57,695 bases of DNA, taken from Sulfurimonas sp. GTDB taxonomy: Bacteria; Campylobacterota; Campylobacteria; Campylobacterales; Sulfurimonadaceae. Numbering within the stretch: the first letter of the stretch is position 1; each line of letters starts with the position of its first letter. The position numbers and the translations under genes are program-made. This document shows positions 29,923-39,959 of the stretch, piece after piece. The stretch is from the NCBI GenBank assembly GCA_028689055.1, contig JAQTWZ010000009.1, positions 1-57,695 on the forward strand. Direction: 5' to 3'. Below the pieces are notes generated by a model. That model was not told the origin of the DNA. It made no database searches and saw nothing but the letters and a program-made list of their open reading frames with translations.

Positions 29923-31011
29923 ATGGGTTGGTTAAATAATAAATATACTGAAATAGAGATGCAAAAAAAGAAAGATGAAAACCACACGCTACAAGAAGAA
30001 AATAAGCGTTTACATGATCAAATAGAAGAGTTGCAAATGTTGCTAAAAGCACAAGATAATCAGCACAAATGTGATAATGCAAGCGCTATGATGTCGTATC
30101 AAAATCAGCAGTTGAAAAAGAATCTTGTAGATATACAAGGCAATATGGCATCTTCTGTCTCTTCTTCTAAAGAGAATATTACACAATCAAACGAGTTGTT
30201 GGAAAATATTATAGATTTAAGTACGAAAGCTACAAATATTTCAACTACTTTAGAAGATTTAAATCACTTAGCACAAGATTCTATAGGTACGGTTGCTACT
30301 CTATCCGAACGCGCTCAAGATGTTGGAAGTATTTTAGGCCTTATAAAAGATATCTCAGACCAAACAAATCTTTTGGCATTAAACGCAGCTATTGAAGCAG
30401 CGCGTGCAGGAGAACATGGGAGAGGATTTGCCGTTGTTGCAGATGAAGTCCGCAAATTAGCCGACCGTACAGATAAAGCCATTTCTGAAATCAATATTTC
30501 ATTACAGTCGATGAAACAGGATGTCACTACTTTACAAGAGAAGTTTGTACATATCCAAGAACATATCCAAGAGTCAAATAATTCCTTAATTCATTTCAAT
30601 CATAATATGGGAGAAAATGCTTCTCTTATGCGTCAAGCATTTACAAAAACTGGAAATACGGCAGAGCGCGTTTTTATGAGTTTAGCAAAACTTGATCATG
30701 TCATTTGGAAAATCAATACATATCTTTCTGCAGTAACACGCAAAGAACAGTTTAGTTTTGTAGATCATCATAATTGCAGACTTGGCAAATGGTACTACGA
30801 AGGTGAGGGTGCTTCTTTTTTCAAAAATACGCAAAGTTATGGAGCTTTAGAGTTACCGCATTCGGTTGTGCATAACTCTACACATAAAATTTTTCAGTTA
30901 CTTCAAACTGAAAATATTGGTTCTGAATTGTATATTCAAGCATTTGAAGATATGGAACATGCCAGCGATAGCGTTTTTGAAACACTGGACCGTATTTTAC
31001 ATGAAAAATAA
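29923..31011 (+). CDS. cytosolic chemoreceptor with C-terminal zinc-binding (CZB) domain
   Basis: A 362-residue soluble receptor. It opens with a coiled coil (about 8-55), then a signalling hairpin with an intact tip ([21 protein letters not shown], about 150-170), and ends in a CZB domain: [16 protein letters not shown] with later HSVVH and a final His-containing helix that would supply zinc ligands. This layout is that of TlpD-type cytosolic receptors, which in Helicobacter respond to oxidants and metal/redox stress. No membrane segment is present. It starts 10 bases after cheB. Confidence 0.9.
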   Translation: MGWLNNKYTEIEMQKKKDENHTLQEENKRLHDQIEELQMLLKAQDNQHKCDNASAMMSYQNQQLKKNLVDIQGNMASSVSSSKENITQSNELLENIIDLSTKATNISTTLEDLNHLAQDSIGTVATLSERAQDVGSILGLIKDISDQTNLLALNAAIEAARAGEHGRGFAVVADEVRKLADRTDKAISEINISLQSMKQDVTTLQEKFVHIQEHIQESNNSLIHFNHNMGENASLMRQAFTKTGNTAERVFMSLAKLDHVIWKINTYLSAVTRKEQFSFVDHHNCRLGKWYYEGEGASFFKNTQSYGALELPHSVVHNSTHKIFQLLQTENIGSELYIQAFEDMEHASDSVFETLDRILHEK

Positions 31012-31084
31012 AACAATATGTGATACTTTTATGATTTTTTATTCGTAAAATTATAAAGCACATACAGCTTAAAAAGGCATCATT

Positions 31085-32131
31085 ATGATAACTATGAAAG
31101 GTATCCATAAATATTCACGACATTTAAATATTTTATATGTAGAAGACAATGATAAAGTACGTGAAGAGACGAGTGATATGTTTCGATTATTGTTTCATAA
31201 TGTTGATACAGCCATCAATGGTGAAGAGGGATTGGCAGCATACAATAATGCAAAATACGATATCGTCATCACTGATATCAATATGCCTAAGCTTAATGGT
31301 CTTGAAATGATGACACAAATGAGAGAGATAAATCCAGAGCAAAAAATCGTGGCTATATCTGCTCATGACGAGCCGGAAATCTTAATCGATGTGATGCGAA
31401 AAGGAATCAGTAGTTTTATTTTAAAACCTATTAATCTTGATGAAATGTTGACAATCCTTTATCCCGTTTGTCGAGATGCCGATACGCAAAATACAAATCT
31501 TGAACTTTTTGAAGCACTCTCACATGAGCGCAACAAATATAAAAAAATGGTTAAACTTTTGCTATGCCATCTGCGAACATTAGAAGTCAAAAATGAACAG
31601 CTTGGTGCGCTCTATGCCGATAAGCATCATGAAGAAAAAAACCAATATCTTGAAGAGTATTTTTCAAAAGATGAAGATCAAGGACACGAGAGAGTTGTTT
31701 TTTTGGGTGAAGATAGCGAAGAAATGTCAGAGTTGCTAAGTGAAATCATTGATGAGTTTTCGGCATACTCTCTTGATAAAGAGCTAGAACATATACACCA
31801 TGGACAAGCTGCGTTTTCAAAAATCGCCAATATTCTTTATAGATATACACCATTTTTAGATCCTCTTGCGCAAAGTCTTGAAGAGTTATCTAGTCTTATC
31901 GCACATGAGCAGGCATTTCTTACAAAAATGGATAGCAAACCTGACCAAATCCTCTCTCTTTTTGATGCTATATGTATGGATTTGACTCTTTATGTCAAAC
32001 GATTTACGACAGAAAGTATGGCGATGAAAAATATCCACCATATTCATCAACCGACAACATTGAGTATTCAACAGATTGTTCATATGATCCGACCAACGGA
32101 GAGTGTGGATAATGATATTGAATTTTTTTAG
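31085..32131 (+). CDS. response regulator with the same C-terminal domain as the 19531 protein
   Basis: A 348-residue protein (start 31085 or 31094). The receiver domain (about 12-130) has YVEDNDK, phospho-site IVITDINMPKLNG and Lys in LKPINLD. The C-terminal part (about 225-348) has no known output domain but aligns in pattern with that of the first regulator of the cluster (for example NIHHIHQ...SIQQIVHMI against DIHYLDS...CMQIEQII). The last residues are DNDIEFF. It lies 8 bases before the CHASE kinase, its probable partner. Confidence 0.84.
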   Translation: MITMKGIHKYSRHLNILYVEDNDKVREETSDMFRLLFHNVDTAINGEEGLAAYNNAKYDIVITDINMPKLNGLEMMTQMREINPEQKIVAISAHDEPEILIDVMRKGISSFILKPINLDEMLTILYPVCRDADTQNTNLELFEALSHERNKYKKMVKLLLCHLRTLEVKNEQLGALYADKHHEEKNQYLEEYFSKDEDQGHERVVFLGEDSEEMSELLSEIIDEFSAYSLDKELEHIHHGQAAFSKIANILYRYTPFLDPLAQSLEELSSLIAHEQAFLTKMDSKPDQILSLFDAICMDLTLYVKRFTTESMAMKNIHHIHQPTTLSIQQIVHMIRPTESVDNDIEFF

Positions 32132-32139
32132 AGAGTAAG

Positions 32140-34944
32140 ATGCAAAAAATTATTCAATCAATCAACAATGATTCTCCTAAAAGTTCTTTTTTACACAATG
32201 AGTTTTTACGTTTTTTTGGTCTATTTGTCTCTCTTATCCTCTTGTCTATTATTTGGCAACGCATCGATATTTATTATAATGAAAAACATCAAGAGATTTT
32301 TTCACATACAACCCAAGAACACCTAAGTTCTCTTCAAAACAGATTTTTGAGTTATGAACTGCTTCTCCAAAGCGGCATAGGGTTTTTTCACGGAAGTGAT
32401 GACGTTACTCGCGAAGAGTGGCACCATTTTGTAAGTGCTCTTCATCTTCAAGATAATTATCCCGGCGTACAAGGAGTTGGATACTCTCTCATACTTAGAG
32501 AAGATGAAGCACAATTATTATCGAGTGCTATTTTATTTTTAGAACCGATGGATAAACGCAATCAAAATGCTATCGGGTATGATATGTTTTCTGAGCCGGT
32601 GCGACAAGAGGCTATGATAAGAGCTGCGGAGAGTGGCAAGATAGCACTCTCCGCTAAAGTGACGCTTGTCCAAGAAATCGATGAAGATATACAAGCCGGT
32701 ATCTTGATGTATATGCCATACTTTAAAGAAGATAAGAGTTTAGGTTTGAAGCATGTAGTGGGATATGTCTATAGTCCTTTTAGGATGAATGACCTTATCA
32801 ATTCTGTGGCAGCGCATAGGAGTAGTTTTTTTATTGAGATTTATGATGCGTCAGCGCAACAAGAAGAACACTTACTCTATCGTTCTTTAGGTTTACAAGA
32901 ACATACATCAAAACATCAGGTACACTCTACGCTCGATATCGGCGGTAAAACATGGTATGTCCATTACTATAGCTCCCCATCATTTGAAAAAAATTATGAT
33001 ACGAAAGAACCGATTTTATATGCTATTTTTGGCTCAATTATCTATCTTTTATTACTATTTATCATCATTGAGTTACTCAAAAGTCGTTCATTGCTAAAAG
33101 AAAAAGCAAAAGAGTTAGCGCTTAGTTTTGAGTGGCTTGACCGTCTCTTCCAATCCTCAGTCGATTGTATCCATATTCTAGATACACAAGGCAATTTGAT
33201 AGAGTACAGTCCATCTTTTTTAAATATGCTCGGTTATAGCAAGTCCGAAGCGAGTAGGTTACAAGTTTTTGATTGGGAAGCGAAACTCTCAAAACAAACT
33301 GCTCTTAAAATAATGGAAAATCTCTCATCAGAAGCGATAGTCTTTGAGTCTATATTTAAACGCAAAGACGGAACTTTTATAGATGTGGAGATCAAAGCAC
33401 AGACATTTATGGAAAATGATAAAAAACTCATTTTAGCTTCCGCATGGGATATTACGCAGCGTAAAGAGAATGAACGGATGCTGCGTTATGAAAAGGAGAT
33501 GGCACAAACCTATCTCGATATTGTTGAAGTGATGATTTTAGTTATCAACCCTGATTATACTATACGCCATATCAATCCAAAAGGATGTCAAATCCTTGGT
33601 TTTACGGCTCAAGAAGCGATAGGAAAAAACTTTGTGGAGCTTTTTGTCCCGACTGAATTGCGTAGCGAGATTGGTTTGATTGTCAATAAATTGATAAATC
33701 ATGACGGCTATGAATATCATGAAAATATAATTCTCACAAAAAATGGAGAGGAACGACTTATCGCATGGAAAAGTCGTCCTTTGCTTGATGAAAATGGTCT
33801 TATTAGCGGAATTCTGAGTTCGGGTGAAGATATCACAGAGCTGCGAAATGCTCAAAAAAGTCTCTTGGAGAGTGAAGTGTTTTACAAAACAGTATTTGCC
33901 TCTATCACGGATGCAATCTTAGTTATCCAAGAAGAAAAAGTAATTGATTGTAATGATTTGGCTTTAACACTTTTAGCTACGACAAAAGAACTCTTATTGC
34001 ATAGCGACATCTATGAACTGTTTTCGAAGATGGAGTGCAAAGAAAAAAACTTTCCCCAGCTCATGCAGGTGGCTTTGCAAGAGCGATATACGACTTCTGA
34101 ATGTTTGTTGACATTGTCTTCTGCTGTAGATGATACCAAAATAATTGAATTTACCATTTCGACTTTTGGAGATCCGCAAGAGCAAAAACTTATTATGGTT
34201 ATACGTGATATCACCCAAAAAGTGAATGAAAATAAACTTTTGAGAATGCATGTACGCCAAGCACAGATGGGAGAAATGATCTCTATGATAGCGCATCAGT
34301 GGAGACAGCCTTTGGCAATCATCAACGCAATTACATCACAGCTGCGTTTGAAGGCAGTTTTAAATGATGATGCGGATACGGGCTTGATTGACAATCTGAT
34401 TAAAATTGAAGAACAGAGTTCTCATCTTTCACAAACAATTAGTGAATATAGAGATTTTTTTAGACCGGACAAACCAAAAGTACATTTTGATGTTCTCTCT
34501 TTGATCGATCATGCTTTGGCATTGATAGACCATACGCTCAAAAATAATTCTATTCATATTGAAAAAACCTCTTTTAATAACCCTATTTTATATACATATC
34601 GAAATGAAGTATTGCAAGTAATGATGGTTTTGCTTAAAAACTCACTTGATGCCTTTGTAGAAAATAAGATTATGGATGGTGAAATAAAAATTAGTGTAGA
34701 GAAAATCGGAAATGTCTGTTCTATATCTTTTAGTGATAATGCAGGCGGTATAACTTCTGATGTTATCAATAAACTTTTTATTCCCTATTTTACGACCAAA
34801 CAGAGTCAGTTTGGTACAGGTCTGGGACTCTACATGAGTCGGCTCATTATCCAAGAACACTGCAACGGCACGATAGATGTATCAAGTAGTGCAAAAAATA
34901 CAACTTTTACGTTAAATTTACCATACGAGGAACCATCATGTTGA
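32140..34944 (+). CDS. membrane sensor histidine kinase, CHASE-PAS-PAS-PAS
   Basis: A 934-residue kinase. TM1 (about 25-43, FGLFVSLILLSIIW) and TM2 (about 298-320, IFGSIIYLLLLFIIIELL) enclose a periplasmic CHASE domain (PGVQGVGYSLILRE). Three PAS domains follow (about 335-455, 460-585, 590-695), then HisKA with MIAHQWRQPLAIINAI (His719) and an ATPase domain (DNAGGI, GTGLGLYMS). The phosphoacceptor part is very like those of the giant kinase and the kinase at 37056. The next regulator starts inside its stop codon region (34938). Confidence 0.9.
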   Translation: MQKIIQSINNDSPKSSFLHNEFLRFFGLFVSLILLSIIWQRIDIYYNEKHQEIFSHTTQEHLSSLQNRFLSYELLLQSGIGFFHGSDDVTREEWHHFVSALHLQDNYPGVQGVGYSLILREDEAQLLSSAILFLEPMDKRNQNAIGYDMFSEPVRQEAMIRAAESGKIALSAKVTLVQEIDEDIQAGILMYMPYFKEDKSLGLKHVVGYVYSPFRMNDLINSVAAHRSSFFIEIYDASAQQEEHLLYRSLGLQEHTSKHQVHSTLDIGGKTWYVHYYSSPSFEKNYDTKEPILYAIFGSIIYLLLLFIIIELLKSRSLLKEKAKELALSFEWLDRLFQSSVDCIHILDTQGNLIEYSPSFLNMLGYSKSEASRLQVFDWEAKLSKQTALKIMENLSSEAIVFESIFKRKDGTFIDVEIKAQTFMENDKKLILASAWDITQRKENERMLRYEKEMAQTYLDIVEVMILVINPDYTIRHINPKGCQILGFTAQEAIGKNFVELFVPTELRSEIGLIVNKLINHDGYEYHENIILTKNGEERLIAWKSRPLLDENGLISGILSSGEDITELRNAQKSLLESEVFYKTVFASITDAILVIQEEKVIDCNDLALTLLATTKELLLHSDIYELFSKMECKEKNFPQLMQVALQERYTTSECLLTLSSAVDDTKIIEFTISTFGDPQEQKLIMVIRDITQKVNENKLLRMHVRQAQMGEMISMIAHQWRQPLAIINAITSQLRLKAVLNDDADTGLIDNLIKIEEQSSHLSQTISEYRDFFRPDKPKVHFDVLSLIDHALALIDHTLKNNSIHIEKTSFNNPILYTYRNEVLQVMMVLLKNSLDAFVENKIMDGEIKISVEKIGNVCSISFSDNAGGITSDVINKLFIPYFTTKQSQFGTGLGLYMSRLIIQEHCNGTIDVSSSAKNTTFTLNLPYEEPSC

Positions 34945-35135
34945 GATTTAAAGAGATGCTTACCCAATTAACAGACTATGCTCACGGCATGAGGATTATG
35001 TATGTTGAAGATGAAGTGCTGATTCGTGAAAACACGGCCTTGCTATTAAAAACAATCTTTAGCGATGTTGTGTGTGTGTCGCAAATGGTAAACAAGCCAT
35101 GCAAGCATATACGCAAGGAGTCTATGAAATCGTAA
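34938..35135 (+). pseudogene. N-terminal half of a receiver domain, frameshifted
   Basis: Encodes the first part of a response-regulator receiver: MRIMYVEDEVLIRENTALLL followed by KTIFSDVV, after which the frame is lost and 18 unrelated codons run to a stop. The receiver continues in another frame at about 35072. Removing two bases from the GT run at 35070-35079 would join both parts into one protein of about 479 residues. The start overlaps the CHASE-kinase stop, so the intact gene would be coupled to it. Confidence 0.8.
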
Positions 35136-36376
35136 TTACCGATATTTTGATGCCGGAGATGAATGGTGTAGCGATGATAAAAGCGATGAAAGATATTACG
35201 CCTACACAATGTTTTATTGTCACTTCTGCATGTGAAGATAGTAACTACTTGTTGGAGTTGATAAACCTTAGTATCTCTCAGTTTTTACTCAAACCTATTC
35301 AGACCGAGCAGATAATTCAGGTACTGCACATAGCTGCAAAAAATATTTACAATGAGCGAAAAGTGAAGGAGTTTACAGAGCAGTTAAAACAAGATTTGAT
35401 ACATCAGACCACTTTGCTTGAGCAGTATAAAGAAGTGGTTGATTTATCATCTATTGTCATCAAAACAGATATTCATGGCAATATCGTGTATGCAAATGAT
35501 CAATTCACGCAAACAAGTGGTTATACCTACGATGAAATCCTTGCTCATGGTCACAAACTTTTACGCCATCATGAGATGAGCAGTGAAGTATATGAGGAGC
35601 TGTGGAGAACGATTTCATCAAAAAAAACTTGGAATGGAATCATAAAAAACCTCAAAAAAGATGGGTCGCATTATATTACGGACACAACGATAAAACCTAT
35701 TTTAGATGAGTTTAATGAAATTATTGATTTTATTAGTATCGGGAATGATGTTACAGAACTGTATGACTTAAATGAAGAGATTTGGCAAACGCAGCACGAG
35801 ATGCTTTTGATTTTGGGAGGTGTAGCAGAGACACGCTCCAATGAAACGGCAAACCATGTACGTCGGGTAGCAAAATATGCACAACTGCTCGGAGAACTTT
35901 ATGGATTGAGTGAAGAGGAAGTGCGTTTACTCTATAGTGCTTCACCTATGCATGATATTGGAAAAATCGGTATCCCGGATGCCATTTTGTTAAAACCCGG
36001 AAAACTCGATGCTGATGAGTATCATATCATGAAAACACATAGCCAAATTGGCTATGATATACTCAAAAACTCTACACGTCCATTACTTCAAGCTGCATCT
36101 GTTATCGCAAAAGAGCATCATGAAAAATGGGATGGTAGTGGCTATCCAAATGCTTTGGTCGGAGAAGATATCCATATTTATGGTCGTGTCGTAGCTCTAA
36201 CCGATGTATTTGATGCACTCAGTTGTGAAAGAGTTTATAAAAAAGCATGGCCTATGGAAAAAATTATCGAATTTATTTTGGCTGAAAAAGGAAAACATTT
36301 TGACCCACACTTGGTTGAATTATTTATGCAGCATCTTGATAAATTTATTGCTATCGCCGCACAATATAAAGATTAG
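35072..36376 (+). CDS. response regulator-PAS-HD-GYP phosphodiesterase, receiver split by frameshift
   Basis: 434 codons in the second frame. They contain the rest of the receiver (VANGKQAMQAY, phospho-site IVITDILMPEMNG, LKPIQTEQ), a PAS domain (about 125-235) and a complete HD-GYP domain: HDIGKIGIPD, HHEKWDGSGYPNA and VVALTDVFDAL. HD-GYP enzymes hydrolyse cyclic di-GMP. The open frame begins with GTG at 35072 but the true N-terminus is in the other frame at 34938, so as written the receiver lacks its first two strands and acidic pair. It may be inactive, phase-variable or a sequencing artefact. Confidence 0.82.
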   Translation: MCVANGKQAMQAYTQGVYEIVITDILMPEMNGVAMIKAMKDITPTQCFIVTSACEDSNYLLELINLSISQFLLKPIQTEQIIQVLHIAAKNIYNERKVKEFTEQLKQDLIHQTTLLEQYKEVVDLSSIVIKTDIHGNIVYANDQFTQTSGYTYDEILAHGHKLLRHHEMSSEVYEELWRTISSKKTWNGIIKNLKKDGSHYITDTTIKPILDEFNEIIDFISIGNDVTELYDLNEEIWQTQHEMLLILGGVAETRSNETANHVRRVAKYAQLLGELYGLSEEEVRLLYSASPMHDIGKIGIPDAILLKPGKLDADEYHIMKTHSQIGYDILKNSTRPLLQAASVIAKEHHEKWDGSGYPNALVGEDIHIYGRVVALTDVFDALSCERVYKKAWPMEKIIEFILAEKGKHFDPHLVELFMQHLDKFIAIAAQYKD

Positions 36377-36390
36377 GAGAGACGTTTATT

Positions 36391-37071
36391 ATGGCAAAAT
36401 TTAACGAATTTAAAAATCTTTCAGTTTTATATGCTGAGGATGATAGTCTTTTACGTGAGATAACTCAAAAGACACTGCAACTTGTTGTAGGAAAAGTTTT
36501 TTCAGTTTCTGATGGAGAAGAGGCTTTAAAGATATATAAAACCAATCCAATCGATATCTTGATTTTAGATATTCACATGGGTTCTACGAGCGGTATAGAT
36601 GTCGCTAAAAAAATCCGCGAAACAAACGAAAGAGTTCCTATCGTTATTGTTTCGGGTTCTATAGCAATTGAGGATTTGCTAGAAGGATGTAAACTTAACC
36701 TTGTGGAGTATATCCATAAACCAATCGAGTTTAACGCGCTGATAAAAGTGCTCTATTTAGCAGTTGATCGTTTAAAGTCTCAGGGTCTTTTAAAAGCAAA
36801 AATCAATGAAAATGTCTCTTATGATTATTTTTCAAAATCTTTTATTGATTCGGATGGCAACAATATCATACTGACCAAAAATGAGATTTATGCGATTGAA
36901 TTGCTATTGGTTAATAGAGGTCAAGTGATTAGCTATGAAGCATTTTCTCATGGATTGCAAGAAGAGATGTCGGATGGAGCTTTGAAAAATCTGATTTTAA
37001 GACTGCGCAAAAAAATGGGAGACGATAGTAATTTGCGAAATCTTGCAAAAATAGGTTACACGCTTATATAA
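36391..37071 (+). CDS. OmpR-type response regulator
   Basis: A 226-residue transcription factor: receiver (about 8-125; YAEDDSLL, LILDIHMGSTSG, HKPIEFN) and a winged-helix DNA-binding domain (about 145-226; LTKNEIYAIELLLVNRGQVI, LKNLILRLRKKMGDDS, GYTLI). It starts 14 bases after the HD-GYP gene. It converges with the kinase on the other strand, and the two genes overlap by 16 bases at their 3' ends. Confidence 0.9.
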   Translation: MAKFNEFKNLSVLYAEDDSLLREITQKTLQLVVGKVFSVSDGEEALKIYKTNPIDILILDIHMGSTSGIDVAKKIRETNERVPIVIVSGSIAIEDLLEGCKLNLVEYIHKPIEFNALIKVLYLAVDRLKSQGLLKAKINENVSYDYFSKSFIDSDGNNIILTKNEIYAIELLLVNRGQVISYEAFSHGLQEEMSDGALKNLILRLRKKMGDDSNLRNLAKIGYTLI

Positions 37072-39671
37072 GCAAGTTTATTTTTGAGCGGTAGTTTGAT
37101 TGTGATAGTAGTCGTATCCTCTTTACTGCTCACTTCCAAGAGACCGTTACAGTGATCTTCAATAATTATTTTACTCATATAAAGCCCCAATCCTGTACCG
37201 TGTGAGTAGCTTTTGGTCGTAAAATAAGGAACAAATATTTTTGAAATCACATCTTTTGAGATGCCGCCTGCGTTATCTTTGATGATGATAATCCCATATA
37301 AATCATCTTGAGTGATTTCAATACCAATCTGTTTGTGAGAAATATTATTGTCATCAAACGCATCAAATGCATTTTTAAAGAGCGTAATAAGCACTTGAAT
37401 CATTTCATTTTTGTAGATTGCAACTTTTGCAAAAATATGTACTGTTATTTGAACATCTATCCCTTTACTTTTGAGCGCATGATCAATCAAATCAAGTGAA
37501 TGGTTTATCAATTCACTCAAAGATATACTTTCCAAAGGTTTATCCGGACGAAAGAAGTCTCTATAATCGCTAATAGTTTGTGAGAGGTGAAGGCTTTGTT
37601 GCTCTATTTTGATTAAATATTCTACGAGATCACTATTCTCTTCATCTTTTAGCATCTCTTTTAAACGCAACTGAGAAGCTATTGCATTGATTATGGCTAA
37701 AGGCTGTCTCCACTGATGGGCTATCAAGGATATCATTTCACCCATTTGTGCTTGGCGTGTATGGAGTTTAAAAAATTTCTCTTCTTCTAATTTTTGTGTT
37801 ATATCACTTGCAAGCATGATTAACTTTTCCGTTTCATTGCCATAATTGGCAAGGGTAATCTCTAGCACTTTGCTATATTTGAGATTGTTATTTAAAATCA
37901 GTGTGCATTGAATACGAGTTGTTTTTCCTGCATAAGCATTTTTTAAATATGTATCAAATGTTTCAATGTTGCACTCAAGAGTGTGTTGCGTATGTAACAT
38001 ATTGCTGCCTACAAGTTCTGCTTTTGTCATTTCAAAGAGTGCTAATGCTTTTGGATTACAGTCGATGATGATATTGTTTTCTAAAATAAAGATCGCTTCA
38101 TCTATAGAAGAGACGATGGTACGATAAAATTGTTCACTTTCAACAAGCTGCTTTTGAGCTTCACGAATATTTGTAACATCTTCGCCGGAACATAAAATTC
38201 CGAGATATTTTCCAGTAACTTCATCAAAAAGAGGTGTATTGTGCCAAGCGATCATGCGCTCTGCTCCACTGCGGGTTAGGATGGCGTTTTCGTGGCAAAA
38301 CGCAGAAGTATCACTTATTTTTAGTTTATCTACAAGATCGTTCATCTCATTTTCGATACATTTTGGGAGGAAATTTTCAACCCAGTTTTTTCCTACAACT
38401 TCATGAAATGAATATCCTAAAATTTCACAACCTCGTCCGTTGAGCATCTGTACGCTATTGTGTTCATCGACTACAAGAACCATCACATCTACAATATCCA
38501 GATAGTTTTGAGCTCTTTTTTTTGCATTTTCAAGTTCAAGTTCAGTTAATTTTATATCAGTGATATCTTGCACTGTTCCAATAGAGTAGAGAGGATTTCC
38601 ATCTGAATCAAACTTTGTTTCACATTGTTCTATAACATATTTGATTCTTCCATCACTCATCAAAAGTCTATGAATTATTTTATAGTTTTCTTGTGTGATA
38701 AGTGAGTTTGTATAGGCATCATGAACCATTTGACGATCATCTGGATGTATAGCATTTAAAAATGCTTCATAGGTTGCTTCAAAAAGATTTTTATCAATTT
38801 CAAAAATGTTAAATATTTCATCTGTCCACTGAAGTTTTTTGGAGACCATATCTAAAGTCCAATTACCCAATTTCGCGAGTTGTTCGGCTTTTCTTAAGTT
38901 GCGGTTACTCTCTTTATAGTTGCTGTTGGATTGTTCTAGTTGATGGAGGACTTTTTTACTTTCTGTCAAATCTCTCACAGACGCAAATATATATTCTTTG
39001 TGATCTAAAACAAAATAATTTCCGGTAATACCAACTGCTAAGAGTTGTCCGTCCTTTTTCTTATGCTGAGATTCAAGCTGAATCACTTCACCATTTTGCA
39101 ATCGTTTTACCAAGGCATTCCAATGCATCGTATCCATAGGAGGATCGATTTGGGGAACAGACATACAAAGAAGTTCTTCATGTTTGTAACCCAACATATT
39201 ACACGCCGCCTCATTGACATGAACAATATTCGCATCAAGGTCAATCCAATACAAGCCGTCTCCGGCTGTATTGATAGTGATTTCAGCCATTTTGAGTTTT
39301 TCTTCAAGTTCTTTGCGGGCATTGATATCGGCTATGATGGAGATGAAGTATAAAAGTTTGCCGTGTTCATCTCGTACGGCTGAAGCACTTAGATTTGCCC
39401 ATATAAGTGTTCCGTCTTTTCGGATGTAGCGTTTTTCAATACTAAAGCTGTCGCTTTCTCCATCATGAAGTTTTTTGGCATGATCCAAATCGTATGCCAA
39501 ATCATCAAGATAGGTAATCTCTTGAAAGGTAAGCTTAAATAACTCTTCTCTTTCATATCCCAAAAAATTGCAAAGATGCTCATTGACACGAATCCATTTA
39601 CCCGTAGCATCAACATGAGCGATACCTATGGCAGCTTTTTCAAATGTTATCTCAAAGATATCAGTTTGCAT
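37056..39671 (-). CDS. cytosolic multi-PAS sensor histidine kinase
   Basis: An 871-residue kinase without membrane segments. About five PAS units fill residues 1-620 (for example GYEREELFKLTF, GYKHEELLCMSVPQ, GCEILGYSFHEVVGKNW), with linker coiled coils. HisKA has MGEMISLIAHQWRQPLAII (His652) and the ATPase domain DNAGGI and GTGLGLYMS. PAS content suggests a redox, oxygen or small-ligand signal, but no specific cofactor residue was identified. It reads against the rest of the block and overlaps the OmpR-type regulator tail to tail. Confidence 0.9.
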   Translation of the reverse strand: MQTDIFEITFEKAAIGIAHVDATGKWIRVNEHLCNFLGYEREELFKLTFQEITYLDDLAYDLDHAKKLHDGESDSFSIEKRYIRKDGTLIWANLSASAVRDEHGKLLYFISIIADINARKELEEKLKMAEITINTAGDGLYWIDLDANIVHVNEAACNMLGYKHEELLCMSVPQIDPPMDTMHWNALVKRLQNGEVIQLESQHKKKDGQLLAVGITGNYFVLDHKEYIFASVRDLTESKKVLHQLEQSNSNYKESNRNLRKAEQLAKLGNWTLDMVSKKLQWTDEIFNIFEIDKNLFEATYEAFLNAIHPDDRQMVHDAYTNSLITQENYKIIHRLLMSDGRIKYVIEQCETKFDSDGNPLYSIGTVQDITDIKLTELELENAKKRAQNYLDIVDVMVLVVDEHNSVQMLNGRGCEILGYSFHEVVGKNWVENFLPKCIENEMNDLVDKLKISDTSAFCHENAILTRSGAERMIAWHNTPLFDEVTGKYLGILCSGEDVTNIREAQKQLVESEQFYRTIVSSIDEAIFILENNIIIDCNPKALALFEMTKAELVGSNMLHTQHTLECNIETFDTYLKNAYAGKTTRIQCTLILNNNLKYSKVLEITLANYGNETEKLIMLASDITQKLEEEKFFKLHTRQAQMGEMISLIAHQWRQPLAIINAIASQLRLKEMLKDEENSDLVEYLIKIEQQSLHLSQTISDYRDFFRPDKPLESISLSELINHSLDLIDHALKSKGIDVQITVHIFAKVAIYKNEMIQVLITLFKNAFDAFDDNNISHKQIGIEITQDDLYGIIIIKDNAGGISKDVISKIFVPYFTTKSYSHGTGLGLYMSKIIIEDHCNGLLEVSSKEDTTTITIKLPLKNKLAYISV

Positions 39672-39959
39672 ATTTTTCCTGTGTATTTTGATAAGTCTTC
39701 TTAAATAGTAAAAATTGTACTCTAAAGTAGTTTGAAAACTGTTTAAGAAAACTTTTATATCTGTGAGACTTTTTTGTGATTATTTTATCTTAAACTGTTT
39801 AATATAAATATATTTTGATAAGATGATTTTTACGGGCAACTCTCTTTACGTATCTAATACAAGGAGTTATATTGAACAAGGCAATACCTGAGAATCAAGA
39901 AAAATCACTTTCAAAAATATTATTTGACACAATACTTTAAGAAAAAAAGGTAGGTTATA
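39672..39959. other. divergent promoter region with a possible 22-codon leader
   Basis: 288 AT-rich bases between a minus-strand kinase and a plus-strand receptor. TATTTTGATAAG occurs twice in the same orientation (39684-39695 and 39811-39822). A strong AAGGAG at 39861-39866 precedes TTG 39872, which opens a 22-codon frame (MNKAIPENQEKSLSKILFD..., stop 39940) just before the receptor. It may be a leader peptide or chance. Confidence 0.35.
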
